This document shows, piece after piece, positions 54,916 to 64,000 of a DNA stretch of 64,000 bases (position 1 is the stretch's first letter; each line of letters opens with the position of its first letter). The DNA comes from Bosea sp. PAMC 26642 (GTDB taxonomy: Bacteria > Pseudomonadota > Alphaproteobacteria > Rhizobiales > Beijerinckiaceae). The DNA is taken from NCBI RefSeq assembly GCF_001562255.1, contig NZ_CP014301.1, positions 434,001 through 498,000 on the forward strand, given 5' to 3'. Under the pieces are notes generated by a model. It was given only the letters and a program-made list of their open reading frames with translations. It had not been told where the DNA came from and searched no databases. A program made the translations under genes and the position numbers.

Positions 54916-55929
54916 ATGTCCTCCGTGACATGGCGGGCCGCCGGTAGAATAAGTCGCCGCGATGTCATCGCGCTCGCGGGCGCAGCTGCGGTGCACGGCG
55001 CCCCCGCCTTCGCGCAGCGATCGGCCATGCCGGTCATAGGATATCTCGGCTCCGAAACCCCCGAAGCCTATGCCAGTCGCCTCGATGCCTTCCGCGAGGG
55101 CCTCGCGGAGACCGGGTACATCGCGGGGCGGGATGTTTCGATCGCGTTTCGCTGGGCGGAAGGCCAGTATCAGCGGCTCCCGGCGCTCGCGGCGGAGCTC
55201 GCAGGCCTTCAGGTGAGCGTGATCGTCGCGCCCGGAGGCGCCGAGGTCGCGCTCGCCGCGAAGTCTGTGACCGCAACGATCCCGATCGTCTTCGAAATGG
55301 GGGGCGACCCCGTCGCGCTCGGCGTCGTCGCCAGCCTGTCCCGGCCGGGAGGCAACCTGACCGGCGTGTCGAGCCTGAGCGTCGAGGCGTCCAGCAAGCG
55401 CCTGGAGTTCATGCGGGAATTGCTTCCCACGGCCCGGCTTTTGGCTGCCGCCGTCAATCCGTCGAGCCCGACCTCGAAGCTGCAAGCGGCAAATCTGCAG
55501 GCGGCGGCCGACAGCCTGGGGGTGCGCCTGCGCTTCCTGACGGCCAGCAACGAACAGGAGTTCGACGGGGTGTTTGCAGGCGCACAGCAGATGCAGGCAG
55601 GCGGAATCGTCTTCACCTCGGACCCCTATTTCGCCTATCGCAGCAAACGTTTGGCCGAACTGGCGGTCCAATACGGTATGCCTGCCATCACCCAGGCCCG
55701 CGACTTTCCGGCTGCCGGCGGCCTGATGAGCTATGGTGGCGATTTCCGTCAGTCGCATCGCCATACCGGGGTTTACGCCGGCCGTATCCTCAAGGGAGAG
55801 AAGCCTGCCGATCTGCCGGTCCAGCGCGTCACCAAGGTCGAACTGTTCATCAATCTGAAGGCAGCCCGCGAGCTTGGCACGCCCTTTCCGCCTTCGCTCC
55901 TGAGCAGCGCCGACATGGTGATCGAATGA
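54916..55929 (+). CDS. ABC-type substrate-binding protein (ABC_sub_bind), orphan
   Basis: The 337-residue protein has an export signal with a twin-arginine pattern (RISRRDVIALAGAAAVHGAP, then AFAQ) and a two-lobe periplasmic fold starting MPVIGYLGSETPEAYASRLD. Family segments include DVSIAFRWAEGQYQRLPALA, GDPVALGVVASLSRPGGNLTG and QRVTKVELFINLKAARELG. No permease or ATPase lies nearby. The next gene, 16 bp downstream, is a membrane cyclase with a periplasmic sensor region, so a sensing role is more likely than transport. The ligand is unknown. Confidence 0.88.
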   Translation: MSSVTWRAAGRISRRDVIALAGAAAVHGAPAFAQRSAMPVIGYLGSETPEAYASRLDAFREGLAETGYIAGRDVSIAFRWAEGQYQRLPALAAELAGLQVSVIVAPGGAEVALAAKSVTATIPIVFEMGGDPVALGVVASLSRPGGNLTGVSSLSVEASSKRLEFMRELLPTARLLAAAVNPSSPTSKLQAANLQAAADSLGVRLRFLTASNEQEFDGVFAGAQQMQAGGIVFTSDPYFAYRSKRLAELAVQYGMPAITQARDFPAAGGLMSYGGDFRQSHRHTGVYAGRILKGEKPADLPVQRVTKVELFINLKAARELGTPFPPSLLSSADMVIE

Positions 55930-55945
55930 CTCGGCTGGCGAGCCC

Positions 55946-57703
55946 GTGCCTGGCTTGAATGCGGTGGCCGATCCGGTTCCCGCCCCACGGACCTCGCTGT
56001 TCGCGAAATACTTTATCGCCCTCTTCGCAGCGGTCGTGGTGCCGCTTCTCGTCGCGGGCGGAAGCGAGGCATGGTTCGGCTACCGCGACCAGCGAGCCAG
56101 ACTGAACGATCTGCTCGAGGCGGAAGCCCGGTCGGCGGGCGCGCGCATCCAGGACTACATCGAAGGAATCCAGGATCAGCTGCAATGGACCGTGCAGTTG
56201 CCGTGGTCGGCGAGTGCCGATGAAAGACGAAGGCTCGACGCCTTGCGCCTGCTGCGGCAGGTTCCGGCCGTCGTCAGCCTCACCCTCGTCGATGCGGTCG
56301 GCAAGGAACGCCTTTTCGTTTCGCGCATCGGTCTGAACAGGGTCGAGGGCGGGGAAGACCATTCCGCGAGCCCGGCAGTGATCGGAGCCCGTGCAAATGG
56401 GGTCTGGTTCGGGCCCGTCACGTTTCACGGCGGTTCGGAGCCGTTCATGACGATCGCGATCGCGGGCAACCGATCGGCGGTCGGGGTGGTACTGGCAGAG
56501 ATCAACCTCAAATTCATCTGGGAGGTGATCTCGGCGATACGGGTCGGTCGAACCGGAGAGGCTTTCGTTCTCGACCAGCCGGGACGTCTCGTCGCCCATC
56601 CCGACATCAGCCTCGTTTTGCGGGCCGACGCAGCGGCGACGCGGCCGCTGCAAGCCTTGCGCGCCGGGATCCTCGCGCGATCCGGCGAGGCGGTCGCCGG
56701 CCGGGATACGGGGGGAAACACGGTCCTGGCCGCGATGGCGCAGATTCCAGGCCTCGACTGGAGCGTGATCGTCAAGCAGCCCGTCACCGAGGCGCTTGGG
56801 CCGATTTACGCCGCGCTTTGGCGCACCGGGACGTTGCTTGTCGTCGGCGCGGCGCTCGCGCTGCTGTTCGCCTATTTGCTGGCCCAGCACATGATAGGCC
56901 CGATCCGCCTTCTGGAGGACGGCGTCGCGCGGATCGGTGCCGGCCAGTTCGACCATCGGATCGACCTCGCCACCGGCGACGAATTCGAGCGGGTTGCGAC
57001 CCGTTTCAACGAGATGGCCAGCGAGCTAGCGGTTTCGCAGGAAAGGTCGGAGCGGATAGGCCGGCTCAAGCGCTTTCTCGCCCCGCAGGTTGCCGAACTG
57101 GTCGACCGCACGGGCGACGCCCACGTTCTCGACAGCCGGCGCGTCGAGGTGGTGGTCGTGTTCTGCGACTTGCGGGGCTTCACGGCCTTCTCGGCTCAAA
57201 CGGAACCCGAGACCGTGATGGACGTGTTGAGCGCATATTACGACTCGCTCGAAAGCATCGTCAGCGCGCATGGCGCGACCCTGACGAACTTCTCCGGCGA
57301 TGGCATGATGATTCTGGTCAACGCGCCCGTGCCATGTCCCGATCCGGCCCTGCGAGCCGTTACCATGGCGTGCGACATGCAGACGAGCGTCCAGAAGCTT
57401 ATGGTCGGCTGGCGCGCCTTGGACGACCGGCTGGGCTTCGGCGTGGGGTTGGCCATGGGACCCGCCACGGTCGGACGGATCGGCTCCCGGGGGCGGCTCG
57501 ACTACACCGCGATCGGCAACGTCGTGAATCTGGCATCGCGCCTGTGTTCGAGCGCGGACGATTTCGAAATCCTGATCGACCGCGTCGCGGCGGAAGCGGT
57601 CGGATCGAGCCTGCCTCTGGTCGAACTGGAAGCGCGGACCTTGAAGGGGTTCGAGGAGCCGGTTCCGGTCTTCGCCATCGGTCTCGGGCAAATAGACGCC
57701 TGA
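55946..57703 (+). CDS. Membrane class III adenylate/guanylate cyclase with Cache-like sensor
   Basis: The 585-residue protein has a membrane helix at about 19-42, a periplasmic Cache-like region (about 43-285; VGRTGEAFVLDQPGRLVAHPD and GLDWSVIVKQPV are typical), a second helix at about 290-312, a HAMP linker and a C-terminal class III cyclase domain. Metal-binding Asp408 (FCDLRGFTAFS) and Asp452 (SGDGMM) are present, as is DYTAIGNVVNLASRL. It should make cAMP or cGMP on a periplasmic signal, perhaps through the binding protein encoded just upstream. Confidence 0.9.
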   Translation: MPGLNAVADPVPAPRTSLFAKYFIALFAAVVVPLLVAGGSEAWFGYRDQRARLNDLLEAEARSAGARIQDYIEGIQDQLQWTVQLPWSASADERRRLDALRLLRQVPAVVSLTLVDAVGKERLFVSRIGLNRVEGGEDHSASPAVIGARANGVWFGPVTFHGGSEPFMTIAIAGNRSAVGVVLAEINLKFIWEVISAIRVGRTGEAFVLDQPGRLVAHPDISLVLRADAAATRPLQALRAGILARSGEAVAGRDTGGNTVLAAMAQIPGLDWSVIVKQPVTEALGPIYAALWRTGTLLVVGAALALLFAYLLAQHMIGPIRLLEDGVARIGAGQFDHRIDLATGDEFERVATRFNEMASELAVSQERSERIGRLKRFLAPQVAELVDRTGDAHVLDSRRVEVVVVFCDLRGFTAFSAQTEPETVMDVLSAYYDSLESIVSAHGATLTNFSGDGMMILVNAPVPCPDPALRAVTMACDMQTSVQKLMVGWRALDDRLGFGVGLAMGPATVGRIGSRGRLDYTAIGNVVNLASRLCSSADDFEILIDRVAAEAVGSSLPLVELEARTLKGFEEPVPVFAIGLGQIDA

Positions 57704-57745
57704 GGCGCTGGGCCCGATCCGCTCCGCCAAACCGTCCCGCCGCCT

Positions 57746-59320
57746 TCAGGCCGCCCGCGTCTTCGGCTCCGGCAGGGCTGCCAGCGTATCCATCACGCGC
57801 TCGGCGGGCAGGGTGATCGTCACCTCGGTCCCGGCGCGTAGCTTCGACTTCAGGTGGAAGCCGCCCTTGTGCAGGTCGATCAGGCCCTTGACGATCGGCA
57901 AGCCGAGGCCCGAGCCCTGTTCGGCCGTCTTGATCGCCAGCGAGCCGCGTCCGAAGGTCTGCAGCACGACCGGGATCTCCTCCTCGGGAATGCCGGGGCC
58001 GGTATCGGTGATCGAGACGTATTGCCCACCGGTGGCGGTCCAGCCGACCTTGATCGAGATCTCGCCGCCCTGGGGCGTGAACTTGATCGCGTTCGACAGG
58101 ATGTTCAGCACCACTTGCCGGATCGCACGCTCGTCGGCCCAGATTTTCGGCAGCTCCGGCTCGATCGCCGCGCGGATCGTCTGGCCCTTGGCCTTGGCGC
58201 GCAGGTTCAGCATGTGCTGGCAGTCGTCGACGATCGCGGCCAGGCTCAGCGCTTCCTCGTTCAGCTCGTATTTGCCGGCCTCGATGCGCGATAAATCGAG
58301 GATCTCGTTGATCAGGTTCAGCAGATGCTGGCCCGAGCCGTGGATATCGGCGGAATATTCCTTGTAGGCGCTATTGGCGTGTCCACCGAAAACCTCGTTC
58401 TTCATCACCTCGGAGAAACCCAGGATCGCGTTCAGCGGCGTGCGCAGCTCATGGCTCATCGTTGCGAGGAAGCGCGATTTTGCGAGATTGGCCTCCTCGG
58501 CCTTGCGCCGGGCCTCGTCGGAATTCGCGGTGGCGGTTTCCAGCTCCGCGATCAGTGCGTCCTTTTCAGCTCGGGACTCGATGGTCGAGACCGAGCTGGA
58601 ATAGAGCCGGTTGGCCAGGAAGACGAAGAAGAGTTGCGCCGAACCGGCCATCATCGCCATGGTGACGCTGTCGATATCGGAGCGGCCCCAGAAGAACAGT
58701 GTGATGCTGACCGCGATCGGGAACAGGCCGGTATAGACGGCGACCGGGATCGAGGCCGACAGCATCACCGTCAGCGCGCTGACGATCAGAAGCGTCGTCG
58801 TGACGAACACCTTGATGCCCGGCGCCTCGATCTGGACGAACAGCAGCGGCAGCAATGCCCAGGCAAGGCCATGCAGCCCCTCCGCCAGCGTGAACAGCTT
58901 CCGCCACAGGCCGATCCGCACGTCGCCCGTCGCTTGCGACAGGAACCGCCGGCCCAGAACGACCTGCAGCATCGCACTCAGGGCGATGAAGGCAAGCCAT
59001 GGCGTGACCCGATAGATCGGCACCCAGAGGAACGCCGCGGTCGCGATGCACAGCGCCAGCACCAGGGCGCCGATCATGCTGTTCATTCGATATTGGGCGA
59101 AGAGCCTCAGCAATTCGTAGTCGAAGGCGCGCACCAGTCCGGTCGAAGAGGTCAGGCGCTCGCGAACGGACTTCACCTCGCGCGTGACGAGCTTGCGGCG
59201 TGCCAGCACGGAAGGGTCGGGCCCACGCCCGCGCTGCACCTGTTCGGCCGTCACTTCCGCCATGTGAAAGACGCGTCGCTCCGCTCCTCGGCTCGCCATG
59301 CGCGACCGGCTCGCCATCAT
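57746..59320 (-). CDS. Multi-pass membrane histidine kinase (PdhS/PleC-type core)
   Basis: The kinase has about five or six membrane segments at residues about 85-240 (for example IGALVLALCIATAAFLWVPI and TTLLIVSALTVMLSASIPVA), a coiled coil, then the kinase core. The H box is TMSHELRTPLNAILGFSEVM with the histidine at about residue 290, and N (NILSNAIKFTPQGG), G1 (DTGPGIPEEE) and G2 (GSGLGLPIVKG) boxes follow. The H-box context resembles DivK-interacting kinases. The start is uncertain: ATG 59371, 59320, 59299 or 59263; 59320 avoids overlap with the divergent nuclease gene. Confidence 0.85.
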   Translation of the reverse strand: MMASRSRMASRGAERRVFHMAEVTAEQVQRGRGPDPSVLARRKLVTREVKSVRERLTSSTGLVRAFDYELLRLFAQYRMNSMIGALVLALCIATAAFLWVPIYRVTPWLAFIALSAMLQVVLGRRFLSQATGDVRIGLWRKLFTLAEGLHGLAWALLPLLFVQIEAPGIKVFVTTTLLIVSALTVMLSASIPVAVYTGLFPIAVSITLFFWGRSDIDSVTMAMMAGSAQLFFVFLANRLYSSSVSTIESRAEKDALIAELETATANSDEARRKAEEANLAKSRFLATMSHELRTPLNAILGFSEVMKNEVFGGHANSAYKEYSADIHGSGQHLLNLINEILDLSRIEAGKYELNEEALSLAAIVDDCQHMLNLRAKAKGQTIRAAIEPELPKIWADERAIRQVVLNILSNAIKFTPQGGEISIKVGWTATGGQYVSITDTGPGIPEEEIPVVLQTFGRGSLAIKTAEQGSGLGLPIVKGLIDLHKGGFHLKSKLRAGTEVTITLPAERVMDTLAALPEPKTRAA

Positions 59321-59347
59321 GGTCGGTAAATCGTTAAGCTCTTCCTG

Positions 59348-59899
59348 ATGGCACGCTTCGGATTCCCTCATTCCCGCTCGGGACCGTTAGGCTGGCGCCG
59401 CGTCGGCCGTGGGGTCGATCTCGTGGTCGCGTTTGGAATCATTGGATTATTGGCGATCGCAGGGGCCGTTCTGCAATACCGGCTCGGCCCGGCGCGACAT
59501 TTGGTCGGAGCGGCTCAGGCGATCGACGGCGACTCGCTGCGGCTCGGCGGCGAGGAATTGCGGCTGGAGGGCATCGATGCGCCGGAATATCGCCAGAGCT
59601 GCACGGCGAGGTCGGGCGCCCAGGTCGATTGCGGACGTACCGCGCGGCGGGCTCTGGTCGCTCTTCTCGAACGCGGCATCGTCACCTGCGAGATCGGCCG
59701 GGCCGATCGGTACGGCCGGGGCCTCGCCCGCTGCCGCCAGGGTGACACCGACATCAACGCGACGATGGTACGCGATGGGCAGGCCGTGGCCTATGGCGGC
59801 TATCGCAGCGAGGAAGACGAGGCGAAGGCTGCCGGGCGTGGCCTCTGGGCGCTGCGCTTCGAACGTCCGGAGGCCTGGCGGCGCGGACAGGGCCGCTGA
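59348..59899 (+). CDS. Thermonuclease-family protein with membrane anchor
   Basis: The 183-residue protein has a membrane helix at about 24-44 and a staphylococcal-nuclease domain. Features are AIDGDSLRLGGEELRLEGIDAPE (calcium/active-site region), CGRTARRALVALLER and DRYGRGLARCRQGDTDIN (active-site Arg region). It probably cuts nucleic acids outside the cytoplasm. It is divergent from the histidine kinase. Confidence 0.9.
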   Translation: MARFGFPHSRSGPLGWRRVGRGVDLVVAFGIIGLLAIAGAVLQYRLGPARHLVGAAQAIDGDSLRLGGEELRLEGIDAPEYRQSCTARSGAQVDCGRTARRALVALLERGIVTCEIGRADRYGRGLARCRQGDTDINATMVRDGQAVAYGGYRSEEDEAKAAGRGLWALRFERPEAWRRGQGR

Positions 59900-60003
59900 G
59901 GAGCGCTGATCGGCGCCTTGCCATCGTCAAGAAGTCACGCCACGAGGTTGACCGCGCCGGCCTCGGCATGGTCGGGTCGGGCGCGGATACGGGAGAGGAC
60001 GAG

Positions 60004-60615
60004 ATGAAGCTCTACGATGGCGGGCGGGCTCCCAATCCGCGACGGGTGCGGATCTTCTTTTCGGAAAAAGGCGTTCCCCTGCCGGAGATCGTTCCGATCG
60101 ACATCGCGAGGAAGGAGCACAAGAGCGAGGATTTCACGAGGCTGAACCCGGCGCAGCGCCTGCCCGTAATGGTGCTCGATGACGGCACCGCGCTGGCCGA
60201 GACGATCGCGATCTGTCGCTATATCGAGAGCCTTCACCCGCGGCCGCCGCTCTTTGGCGAGGACGCCAGAGAACAGGCTCTCGTCGAGATGTGGAACCGG
60301 CGCATCGAGCTTGGCCTGTTTTCCGCCGTCGCCGCCGTCTTCCGCCACTCCCATCCCTCCATGGCCGAGCTGGAGGACCAGGTGCCCGAATGGGCGGAAG
60401 CCAATCGCGAGCAGATCGACGACCATCTCTGGATCCTCGAATTGCAGCTCGCCGGCAATACCTTCCTCTGCGGCGAGACGCTGACGGTCGCCGACATCAC
60501 CGCCGGCATCGCGATCGACTTCATGAAGCCCTCGCGCATTCCGCTGCCGGAGGATTTCGTCCACATCCGCCGCTGGCATGGCGAACTCTCGGCCCGGCCG
60601 AGCTGGAAAGCCTGA
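60004..60615 (+). CDS. Glutathione S-transferase family protein
   Basis: The 203-residue protein has the thioredoxin-like N-domain (MKLYDGGRAPNPRRVRIFFS, RLNPAQRLPVMVLDDGTALAET with the cis-Pro and the SNAIL-like TE) and an all-helical C-domain ending in ADITAGIAIDFM. It conjugates or reduces electrophiles with glutathione. ATG 60004 gives the family N-terminus. Its stop overlaps the next start. Confidence 0.92.
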   Translation: MKLYDGGRAPNPRRVRIFFSEKGVPLPEIVPIDIARKEHKSEDFTRLNPAQRLPVMVLDDGTALAETIAICRYIESLHPRPPLFGEDAREQALVEMWNRRIELGLFSAVAAVFRHSHPSMAELEDQVPEWAEANREQIDDHLWILELQLAGNTFLCGETLTVADITAGIAIDFMKPSRIPLPEDFVHIRRWHGELSARPSWKA

Positions 60616-61094
60616 TGCGGCTCGTCGTCGTCGTTCTGGCGCTGGTCGCGCTGCTTGCGCCGGCCCGTGCCGTCGAGAAGCTGAGCGGCGAGGCGATCAA
60701 GCAGGCCTTTGAGCGAAATACGGTCAGCGGGCGCTATGCCAATGGCGGCTTCTTCACCGAATATCACGACACGGATGGCCGCGCGCTCGGTCACAATGGC
60801 TGGCAGCCGAACAAGGACGCGTGCTGGATCACCAAGGAAGACCAGATCTGCTATTACTACGGCCCGGCGAGCGACCGCACGGTGCATTGTTTCACGGTCG
60901 AACTCACCGACAGGCTCTACGTCCTGCGCAACGTCGCAAGCAACCAGATCAACGCGCTGGCGACCGTCGAGCCGGGCAATCCGCGCAACCATTCCGACCA
61001 AGGCGAGCCCTGGTATTGCGACGGCCTGATCTCGAAGGCGCCGAACCTCCCGGCCTTTCCGCCGATGTCGCGGCGTCGCCTCGCGGCCCGCTGA
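60615..61094 (+). CDS. Small secreted protein, paralog 1
   Basis: The 159-residue protein has a signal peptide (LVVVVLALVALLAPARA) and a mature region with LSGEAIKQAFERNTVSGRYA, GHNGWQPNKDACWI, ICYYYGP and WYCDGLIS. I do not recognise a function. The downstream gene encodes a clear paralog. The conserved cysteines (DACW, ICYYYG, HCF and YCDGL) are likely disulfide-bonded in the periplasm. It overlaps the GST stop by one base and the paralog start by one base. Confidence 0.85.
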   Translation: MRLVVVVLALVALLAPARAVEKLSGEAIKQAFERNTVSGRYANGGFFTEYHDTDGRALGHNGWQPNKDACWITKEDQICYYYGPASDRTVHCFTVELTDRLYVLRNVASNQINALATVEPGNPRNHSDQGEPWYCDGLISKAPNLPAFPPMSRRRLAAR

Positions 61095-61567
61095 TGCGCC
61101 ACTCCGCCGGTGGATCGCTGCTGCTCGCCCTGTCGCTTGCCGCTTGCGCCGGCAGCGGACAGGCGGCCGAGCGCCTCGACGGCGCTGCCATCCGCAGCGC
61201 ATTCGAGGGCAATACCGTCAGCGGCCGCTATTCCGGCAGCAATCTGCCTTTCTCCGAATTCCATCACCCCGACGGCCGCGCGCTGGGCCACAACCGCAAC
61301 GTCCCCAACCGCGACGCCTGCTGGACCACGACGGAGAATGCGGTCTGCTACTATTACGGGCCGCACGAGACCCGTCGGACCTATTGCTTCAAGGTCGAGC
61401 TCAGCGGCAGGCTCACCGTCTTGCGCAGCCGTCCGAGCGGTCGCATCAACGGCATCGCCACGGTCGAGCCGGGCGATACGCACAGTTTTGGCGACACGCC
61501 GCCGCAATGGACCTGCGACGGCCTGATCTCCCGCGCGCCGGGCGCACGCGCCATCGCGCAGCGGTGA
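61094..61567 (+). CDS. Small secreted lipoprotein, paralog 2
   Basis: The 157-residue protein is a tandem duplicate of the preceding one: AIRSAFEGNTVSGRYS, GRALGHNRNVPNRDACWTT, VCYYYGP, YCFKVELSGRLTVLRS and WTCDGLISRAP line up with the same blocks. Unlike its neighbour it carries a lipobox (LALSLAAC), so Cys18 or so should be lipidated and the protein anchored in a membrane. Function is unknown. Confidence 0.85.
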   Translation: MRHSAGGSLLLALSLAACAGSGQAAERLDGAAIRSAFEGNTVSGRYSGSNLPFSEFHHPDGRALGHNRNVPNRDACWTTTENAVCYYYGPHETRRTYCFKVELSGRLTVLRSRPSGRINGIATVEPGDTHSFGDTPPQWTCDGLISRAPGARAIAQR

Positions 61568-61569
61568 GC

Positions 61570-62190
61570 ATGTCGGAACCGCTCCAGACCGTCTTGGGCG
61601 AACTGCGCGCCTGCCGCATCTGTCGCGATGCGCCGCTCTATCCGCCGCCGCTTCCCCATGAGCCGCGCCCGGTGATCCAGGCCGCGGCGAGTGCCCGGCT
61701 CTGCATCGCAGGCCAGGCACCGGGAACCCGCGTCCATGCCAGCGGCAGGCCGTTCACCGATCCGTCGGGCGTGCGCCTGCGCGGCTGGCTCGGGCTCGAC
61801 GAAGCGACATTCTATGACGAGCGCCGGGTCGCGATCGTGCCGATGGGCCATTGCTTCCCCGGCCTCGATGCCAAGGGCGGAGACCGTCCGCCAAGGCGCG
61901 AATGCGCGCCGCATTGGCGCGTCCGCGTCTTCGCTGCGCTACCCGACATCGAGCTTGTTCTTGCCATCGGCACTTATGCGCAAGCCTGGCACCTGGGACC
62001 CGACAAGGCGGCGACGCTGTCGGAGACGATGGCGAACTGGCAAGACATTCTGGCCCGACCCGCTCATCCACGCGTGCTGCCGTTGCCGCATCCCTCCTGG
62101 CGCAACAACACCTGGCTGAAGCGTAATCCCTGGTTCGAAGTCGATTGCCTGCCCGTGCTCCGCACGGAGGTCCGGCGCCTGCTCGGCTGA
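61570..62190 (+). CDS. Uracil-DNA glycosylase-family protein
   Basis: The 206-residue protein has the UDG-superfamily motifs in the form LCIAGQAPGTRVHASGRPFTDPSG (motif 1 region) and LPLPHPSWRNNTWLKRNPWFE (motif 2 region). An N-terminal CRICRDAPLYPPP with two cysteines is short for a full Fe-S site. It could be a repair glycosylase or one of the related proteins without known activity. It starts 2 bp after the lipoprotein stop. Confidence 0.85.
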   Translation: MSEPLQTVLGELRACRICRDAPLYPPPLPHEPRPVIQAAASARLCIAGQAPGTRVHASGRPFTDPSGVRLRGWLGLDEATFYDERRVAIVPMGHCFPGLDAKGGDRPPRRECAPHWRVRVFAALPDIELVLAIGTYAQAWHLGPDKAATLSETMANWQDILARPAHPRVLPLPHPSWRNNTWLKRNPWFEVDCLPVLRTEVRRLLG

Positions 62191-62200
62191 GCGCCGAGAC

Positions 62201-62578
62201 TCAGCGGAAGGGCGACGATTCCAGTCCGCGATCGACCTGTCCGCGCATCTGCACAAACGAGCGGACCGGCCCGAGGCTTGTCTCGCCCCTGCTCTCGACT
62301 CGCACCGCGCCACCGGCCGACGAGCCATAACCGTTGTGCGAACTCTTGCCGTATTCGACCCGCACCGCCCCGCCGACCCGCACGCACAGCGACGAGCCTT
62401 CGACCCGCACGAAGCCTGGACCGTAAGCGGGGCAGGGTCGTGCGGCCTGTGTGGCCTGCGCCGGTTTCGGGTTCGTCCTGGGCGCACCGCGTCCGGGAAG
62501 CGGCTCTCCGATCGATTGCGCGGCGCCCGGTGCTGTGGCGACGAGCAGAAGGCCGAGAGCGGTGGCGAAAGGGCGCAT
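62201..62578 (-). CDS. Short porin-like protein (N-terminal porin signature only)
   Basis: The 125-residue protein has a signal peptide (about 1-20) and the segment CPAYGPGFVRVEGSSLCVRV followed by a GGAVRVEYG strand. This is the disulfide-bounded start of alphaproteobacterial Omp2-type porins. The rest of the beta-barrel (another 250 or more residues) is missing; the protein ends after one more RVESRG-type strand and RSFVQMRGQVD. It is either a truncated porin or a short relative with its own role. Confidence 0.75.
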   Translation of the reverse strand: MRPFATALGLLLVATAPGAAQSIGEPLPGRGAPRTNPKPAQATQAARPCPAYGPGFVRVEGSSLCVRVGGAVRVEYGKSSHNGYGSSAGGAVRVESRGETSLGPVRSFVQMRGQVDRGLESSPFR

Positions 62579-62671
62579 GGCGGACGGTTCCTGGCGGCGT
62601 TGGCCTTGCTACGTGGGCGTCATGGCGAAGCGATGGCACTTGCGCATGGTTATATACGATGGCCCGCCATG

Positions 62672-62698
62672 AAAAACCCCGGCCTTGCGGCCAGGGTT
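62672..62698 (-). terminator. Intrinsic terminator of the TRAP binding-protein gene
   Basis: On the minus strand the stem AACCCTGGCC/GGCCGGGGTT closes a GCAA loop and is followed by a run of T (62676 down to 62672). It lies about 45 bp after the stop of the DctP gene. Confidence 0.8.
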
Positions 62699-62742
62699 CG
62701 AGAGGCTTCGAGTTGGGCCGGTGGGCCGGCCGGTCGCTCTCT

Positions 62743-63894
<1,152 letters not shown>

Positions 63895-64000
63895 TCACAA
63901 ACAAAGCAGGTCTATCGGGAAGCGCAAGATAGAAAGCATGGCTGGTATGCGAAATTCACATAATAGATAACAGGCTTCGACCTCCGCGTGGGCGGACGAT

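Noticed and set aside
54741..54947. Small plus-strand ORF after cobT, and an opposite-strand ORF at 54666-54866
   Set aside because: Neither shows a domain or a good ribosome site; the region looks eroded. I considered a transposase remnant but could not support it.

Overview
The window is about 64 kb of GC-rich, almost fully coding chromosome from an alphaproteobacterium of the Hyphomicrobiales (Rhizobiales). The reasons are the cycHJKL-degP block, a PleC-type kinase next to glnE and pepN, an ANTAR/NasTS nitrate regulator, a fused urease gamma-beta subunit and dispersed palindromic repeats. A Bosea-like genome is my best guess from gene content; this is inference. I see no rRNA, tRNA, CRISPR array, prophage or intact insertion sequence.

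Layout. 1-1.6 kb: end of a two-component system (FeuP/FeuQ-like). 1.7-5.8 kb: cytochrome c maturation operon ccmI-ccmE-ccmF-ccmH. 6.1-12.6 kb: a DegP-type protease, a second two-component pair and glnE. 12.6-17.7 kb, minus strand: PleC-like kinase and pepN. 18-22.1 kb: CDF metal transporter, gloA, a tiny antitoxin-like ORF, galM and a PfkB kinase. 22.2-31.6 kb: urease genes (ureD, acidic ORF, ureAB fusion, vapBC-type toxin-antitoxin, ureC, then an unrelated 2.4 kb block, then ureE-ureF-ureG-hupE/ureJ). 31.6-44.3 kb: nitrate/nitrite assimilation (nasT, nasS, nrtA, FAD reductase, nasA, nrtB, nrtC/D, nirA, Fe-S flavoprotein reductase). 44.4-64 kb: mixed accessory genes, including topoisomerase IB, dusA, an ArsR/AHSA1/DUF899/DUF1428 group, an SMP-30 lactonase, a TauE/SafE exporter, cobS/cobT, a binding protein paired with a class III cyclase, a membrane histidine kinase, a nuclease, GST, a pair of small secreted paralogs, a UDG-like protein, a porin-like fragment and a TRAP binding protein.

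How it works together. The central 20 kb is a nitrogen-scavenging region: urea hydrolysis with nickel handling, nitrate import by an ABC transporter, and reduction of nitrate to nitrite (NasA) and nitrite to ammonium (NirA). GlnE, which sets glutamine synthetase activity, lies 10 kb upstream. The clearest regulatory structure is the roughly 300 bp before nrtA. It holds two NtrC-like sites, a sigma-54 promoter, the two-hairpin ANTAR RNA target with A1/G4 hexaloops and an overlapping terminator. Nitrogen limitation (NtrC) and nitrate (NasS/NasT) would therefore be read in series.

The accessory signals most worth a second look are the low-GC toxin-antitoxin pair inside the urease operon, an acidic low-complexity protein between ureD and ureAB, a palindromic repeat that forms most of a 70-codon ORF between nirA and its reductase, an apparently leaderless ArsR gene whose operator surrounds its start codon, a CDF transporter with three tandem C-terminal modules, and the binding-protein/cyclase pair.
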